The position numbers and the translations under genes are program-made. A stretch of DNA of 64,000 nucleotides from Macquaria australasica. Taxonomy: Eukaryota; Chordata; Actinopteri; Centrarchiformes; Percichthyidae. Positions within the stretch are counted from its first letter, which is position 1, and each line of letters starts with the position of its first letter. Of the stretch, positions 59,801-64,000 are shown piece by piece. The stretch covers positions 1 through 64,000 of the forward strand of contig SEMN01001365.1 in NCBI GenBank assembly GCA_005408345.1, given 5' to 3'. The notes under the pieces are model-generated. The model saw only the letters and a program-made list of their open reading frames with translations. It made no database searches and was not told the DNA's origin.

Positions 59801-62076
59801 TGTTTACCATGTTAACCATCTTAGTTTAGCATGTTAGCATGTGTTAGCCTTATTCTAAACCAATGACCTGCTTACACATCACACTCCCGTAACTGTCAGA
59901 CTCACGGTTTACAAAAAACCTGATTCACCTATTGGCTGATCATCTGGAAATGAATCTGTTTTCATAATCGATGAATCGATGAGTCGTTTCCAGCTTCTCC
60001 GTGTGAATGTTTCACTGAATCTCTTCAGAGACATCTGAGACGACACGCTGGACTTTGACATTTTAAACACTCAACGATGAATCGAGAGAAATAACCGGCG
60101 GGTTAACAGCCTCCTGCACCCACAATGTGACTCCCCACAGCTGGGTGTGAGATTGGGGTGTGTTATGCTAGTAGCGGCTAATGTAGCCTGGAACCTGGAC
60201 CAAAGAGAAATGAATAAATAAAAGTAATAATGTTTATTTTGATCGGATCAATGACGAGCTGCTCCTACTGATCCCACTGTCTCTGCGAATCCACCTGAGG
60301 GCGTCTCCTTCACCCTCCTCCTCCTGCTGCTGCTGCTGGAGGAATGAGAGGAGCATCCATCCCCTCCCACCTTCCTCTCCTCCTCCTCCTCCTCCTCCTC
60401 CTCCCTAACCTCAAATAAATGAGGAGCAGCAGATTCCTCAGAGTGTGTGTGTGTGTTTATATTAAAGCATCTCTGTGAAACCACGGCGATGGATCAAAGC
60501 CAACTCTCACTCACAGCACCAGCAACCATCTCTGGTTGCCACGGAAACCCAGCATCCTCTCCTGCTGGACTCCAGCTCTCCGCTGATGCTATTTGAAGAA
60601 TCGACACACAAAAAAAACCATCCACACCTTCAGAGTGTGTGTGTGTGTGTCTGTGTTCTTGTGTCTTTGTGAGGACTGGTCTGGGTTCTGGACTGTGAGG
60701 ACATTTTGTCTGGTCCTCACTTCTTCATAAACATCTCTCTGTAATATCTGGATGTATTAAACTACTGTGAGCAACAAGGTGGATTTTTTAAAGATTTCTG
60801 CATCAATGTGATAATATTTAGATTTAAAAGGTATTTTAATTTTGTTATTTTATCCATGATCAGTAACACATAATATATAATAACATAAATATATATATAT
60901 GGTTAGAGTTTTACAGACGGGGGGGTCTTCATATAGCAAATAATGTTAAAACAGACATGCACTAATGCAGTCCAGCTGATAACACAAGTAACTTAAGTTA
61001 CACGTACAGTCCGTTTATTACATTAATATTATTATCTATTGATCCCGCTCCCATTCTATTCTTTGCACCAGGAGTTATTTTCCTTTCTGTCCTCTCGACC
61101 CCAAACGTCTGACAACCATCTGTCCCGGGACACGAGGACACCAGCTGTGTCCCGGTGCCATCCTACATACTAACTGTAAACAGTATATATCATATTGGTT
61201 TGGCAGGTAGTATACTGAGGTGTTTAATACTAACAGGAAATGACAAGCAAACCTTGGAATGCTCCTGCCAATCAAACAGAAATCAATAGTTATTTCCTGT
61301 CGTATAAAATGGCAGACAGTAAACGCAGTGAGTCTGATCCTGACTCGACTTTATTCAGCCACTCTCCTGCTGTGAACACTCACAGACTCAAACCTGCTCA
61401 CAGTCAGTGTGCTACTGTGTCACATGACCTCCTCGTGAGAGTGGGCGGCTGGGAAATGTATTCCAGGCTACGTGAACCAATCAGAACCGAGACTGTGGTC
61501 ATGTGTTCACTATGGGGACGGTGATAACCTGTGGTTCTGTGTTCAAGTTCTTCAGAGTGTCGAGGACGGAGCTGATGTTCAGTCCTGTTGATACATGCAC
61601 TGTGTGTGTGTGTGTGTTAGACATGCACATGTGAGGTTTAAAACCGGCTCAGTGACATTCAGAAGATCAATGACAGAGTTTAAATCAGTTGGAGTATTTA
61701 CATGCTGTGTAAAGTATTTCAAGCATTACAGTCAGCATACAGAACAGAGACCAGGTGAACAGGTGTCACTTACAGGTGATCCTTTAACTTCTCTGTTTTC
61801 GTTCACACTGACTGACATCTATGTGACCTGTCAATCAAGCTGCTCTGAGTGTGTGTGTGTGTGTGTGTGTCTCACCGCCGTGCACTGTCTCAGGAGGCAG
61901 GACTGCTTCATCCGGCCGGGCCCTCCGAACTTCTTCATGTCCTTACAGAAGTGACACTCTCCACACTCGGTCCTCATGCAGGCCTGGCAGCGCCGGCACC
62001 GCGTCCGCCTGCGCCTCGCCCCCCCGCCAGCCCCCCCGCCCAGCGCCTTACTGCCCGACATCCCCGAACAAGTCAG
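53838..62076 (-). CDS. kdm2a: lysine demethylase 2A, 3' part (CXXC-PHD-F-box-LRR)
   Basis: KDM2A (FBXL11) is a nuclear H3K36 demethylase that binds unmethylated CpG islands. Exons on minus: 62076-61876 (CXXC), 59607-59464 and 58485-58399 (PHD), 58058-57873, 57785-57753, 57137-55843, 55712-55549, 55082-54921, 54823-54602, 54094-53838. They give 916 in-frame residues ending TAA. The zinc finger has CRRCQAC, CGECHFC and KKFGGPGRMKQSC. PHD has CFACGE, CTICNEIIHPSC and CWECPKC. The adjoining PVLPHTAVC and GEAGKEDTV match KDM2A rather than KDM2B. The 1.3 kb exon is a Gly/Ser/Arg/Glu-rich linker followed by QMERHLVRPPP and the F-box (VFTHLSQRELCVCMRVC). LRRs follow (IDLSRQRSITPPMLSGIIRR, LRLAGLDLSD). 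JmjC exons lie beyond the right edge; teleosts often keep two paralogs, which cannot be told apart here. The last exon has a Ser-rich tail in place of the usual final LRR. Confidence 0.93.
54262..54450 (-). repeat. dispersed repeat, inverted copy of 22080-22260
   Basis: Located in the last kdm2a intron. Words GCGAGCAGCTGTTTGAAACA, TTTTTAAAGATTTACGTCTTC, GAGCCACAGACAGGAAG and GACATGTTG are the reverse complement of those at 22080-22260. Confidence 0.7.
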
Positions 62077-64000
62077 CTGCAGAGAGACAGAGACACACAC
62101 AGCGGTGAGGGTGTTTGTCGGGTTTAGTAACAACACACTGCAGAGACAGAGCATTTTAACTGAGAGCTGCGTCCTCATCTGGCTGCCATCTTTGTTTGGG
62201 TCAAAGATGCTACAGCTGCAATTAATTAATTAGGCAATTAATCAACGAGTCAATCCACAGAATATTAATTAACTATTTTGATGGTCCTCTGGAGCCACTT
62301 CTGTTTTATTTCACCTTGGAGACATTTTAATATTAATATCTATTTTCTGCCATATTACGGACTCACTGCTTAATGGAGAAAAAACAGATTAATCAATAAT
62401 GACTAATTGTTACTTGCAGTGACTCTTCGTTCTTCTACTCCTTCACCTGTGCTGATTACCTGGCAGGGCCAAGAAAATTGAATCTGGGTTTTTTTCAAGC
62501 TTGAGATGATTCACAAGTCTAAATTTAAAAAAAAGTTTGAGCAAAAATCTGCAAAACTAAAAACCTGACCAGCAAGAATAAAGAAACACCTGTCGTCACA
62601 TAATACAGGTGGACTGTCATAAGCAGATGCTTCAGCTGAACACGGCTCAGGCCTCCTCATCCTCCTCATCGTCACAGCTGCTAGCTAACGTTACCCAGCA
62701 GCACAATCTGTTCACAGATCAGTCGGCGCTGGTGACTTCACCTCGTCCACAAACACAAACTGAGCTCAGACCAGTGTCGAGTGTGTTTTCAGTCCGTCAC
62801 AGCTGCTGCTCACCTGGAGTCACTGCGACAGGTGAGCATACAGGAAACAGTTTACTGTAGCAGCTCTTTCTGGTTGAACATAAAATGTGTGCACGTTGTA
62901 ATAAAACTTTATTTATTTCATATATTGCGCAGCTTCATCAGCAGGTGAAATGATTGATGATTTGATGAAATGAACCAATACTGTGAAGGTGAGCAGCAGG
63001 TAATCAATACTGAGGTTCTGCAGGTGAAGGCCATCTTTAATCGCTGCAGCTTCTAAACTTCTGCCTCGTGAGGTCACGTGATGTCGTCACATGGACACAG
63101 CGTGAGCTGTGATTGGTCCGTTTCTGGTGCTGGTGGGGAAGACCGAGAGTGAAGACAACATGAAGAGTTCGACTCAGCGATGTCTTCTCCCTTCCAGTGA
63201 CACACGTCTCCGCTGCAAACCCTCTGTACTATATACACCTGTCTAAACCAGAACCTGCGCTGCACACCTGGACTCCACAGATCCACGTCACTTAATGCCT
63301 AACATCACAAAGCTGAGCTCCAGACCGCCACAACACAACGAACTAACCTAACTAACCCTAACCCGCCACCAGGAGAGATGGTTTTCTGCAATAATGTGAA
63401 CAGAGACTCTGCAGACGTCACATGATCAGAACAGCGGGTCCAGGTTTGCGTCTGGATCCGTTCAGAGTAACAACAGCAGGAGGACCAGCTGTCAGCTGGA
63501 TCAGCCGCTGCATTACTGCAGCACTGAAGGAGCCTCAGAGGGCTGATCCACTGATCCCAGTTCAGTCTGATGATCCGCTCTGGAATCAATAAACAATATG
63601 AATCATGTGACATCGTTAACCATCTCTTGATCTGCGTGATGAGGTTACAGGTGGAGCATCACGTTATTCACAGGAATCAAGATGATGGACGTGTGTCTGA
63701 TAATAAACTCAAAATGATCAGGTTTGGGTTCATCAATCTGATGACATCACCTTGAGCTTCAAGAAAGAAAATAAATTGCCACATTAATCAATAATGAAAA
63801 TCATCATTATTTTCAGCTCTAATTTTAACAATCTGATACTTTGGTCAATATTAAATACATTTTGGAAATGTGTTAATAAAGTTAATTAAATGGTTAAATA
63901 AATACGCGGGGAGCAACACACAGATCTGCCATACTATCGGCCGATTGATCCGTGGAGCTCAACACTGGCTGGTATGTGATCAAACTGCTGATAAATCAAT
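62077..64000. other. kdm2a intron, no exon recognised
   Basis: Sequence upstream (in gene direction) of the CXXC exon. No JmjC or other KDM2A exon is recognised before the window edge. The DNA is AT-rich with short open stretches lacking conserved motifs. Confidence 0.6.

Overview
The window is vertebrate nuclear DNA, most probably from a teleost (likely percomorph) fish. It has intron-split genes with GT-AG junctions, dense (CA)n microsatellites, many short dispersed repeats of teleost type, and a Ty3/gypsy element. The exons match properdin, SOCS7, importin beta-1 and KDM2A. No operons, phage or CRISPR are present.

Layout. 1-3872: 5' LTR, gag and most of pol of a decayed Ty3/gypsy retrotransposon on the minus strand, cut by the left edge. 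5042-5610: one PRY-SPRY (B30.2) terminal exon on plus, with no recognisable upstream exons. 9760-16829: complete properdin gene (cfp, plus, 11 coding exons, 574 codons) with one more TSR3-TSR4 pair than the mammalian protein. 16830-23221: repeat-rich intergenic DNA. 30684-23222: complete socs7 (minus, 9 coding exons, 920 codons). 46583-33922: complete kpnb1 (minus, 22 exons, 876 codons, the same length as human), followed by its 3' UTR to about 32975. 46584-53837: CpG-rich kpnb1 promoter, then repeat-rich spacer with a 0.5 kb minisatellite. 62076-53838: 3' part of kdm2a (minus; CXXC, PHD, F-box and LRR exons); its JmjC half lies beyond the right edge.

Exon models were assembled by hand. For the three complete genes the exon lengths sum to an exact multiple of three ending in a stop, and the in-window kdm2a exons do the same from CXXC to stop.

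The genes act in separate processes: properdin stabilises the alternative-pathway C3 convertase, SOCS7 is an SH2/SOCS-box ubiquitin-ligase adaptor, KPNB1 is the nuclear import receptor, KDM2A binds CpG islands. The most interesting non-protein signals are: (i) three related box C/D snoRNA-like sequences in kpnb1 introns 18, 20 and 21, all with an antisense element to the same 18S rRNA site; (ii) a kpnb1 stop codon split TG|A by the snoRNA-bearing last intron; (iii) introns in cfp and socs7 that begin with (AC)n and end with (GU)n and could fold end to end; (iv) the properdin exon-pair duplication beside a large insertion. I found no wholly new multi-gene system.
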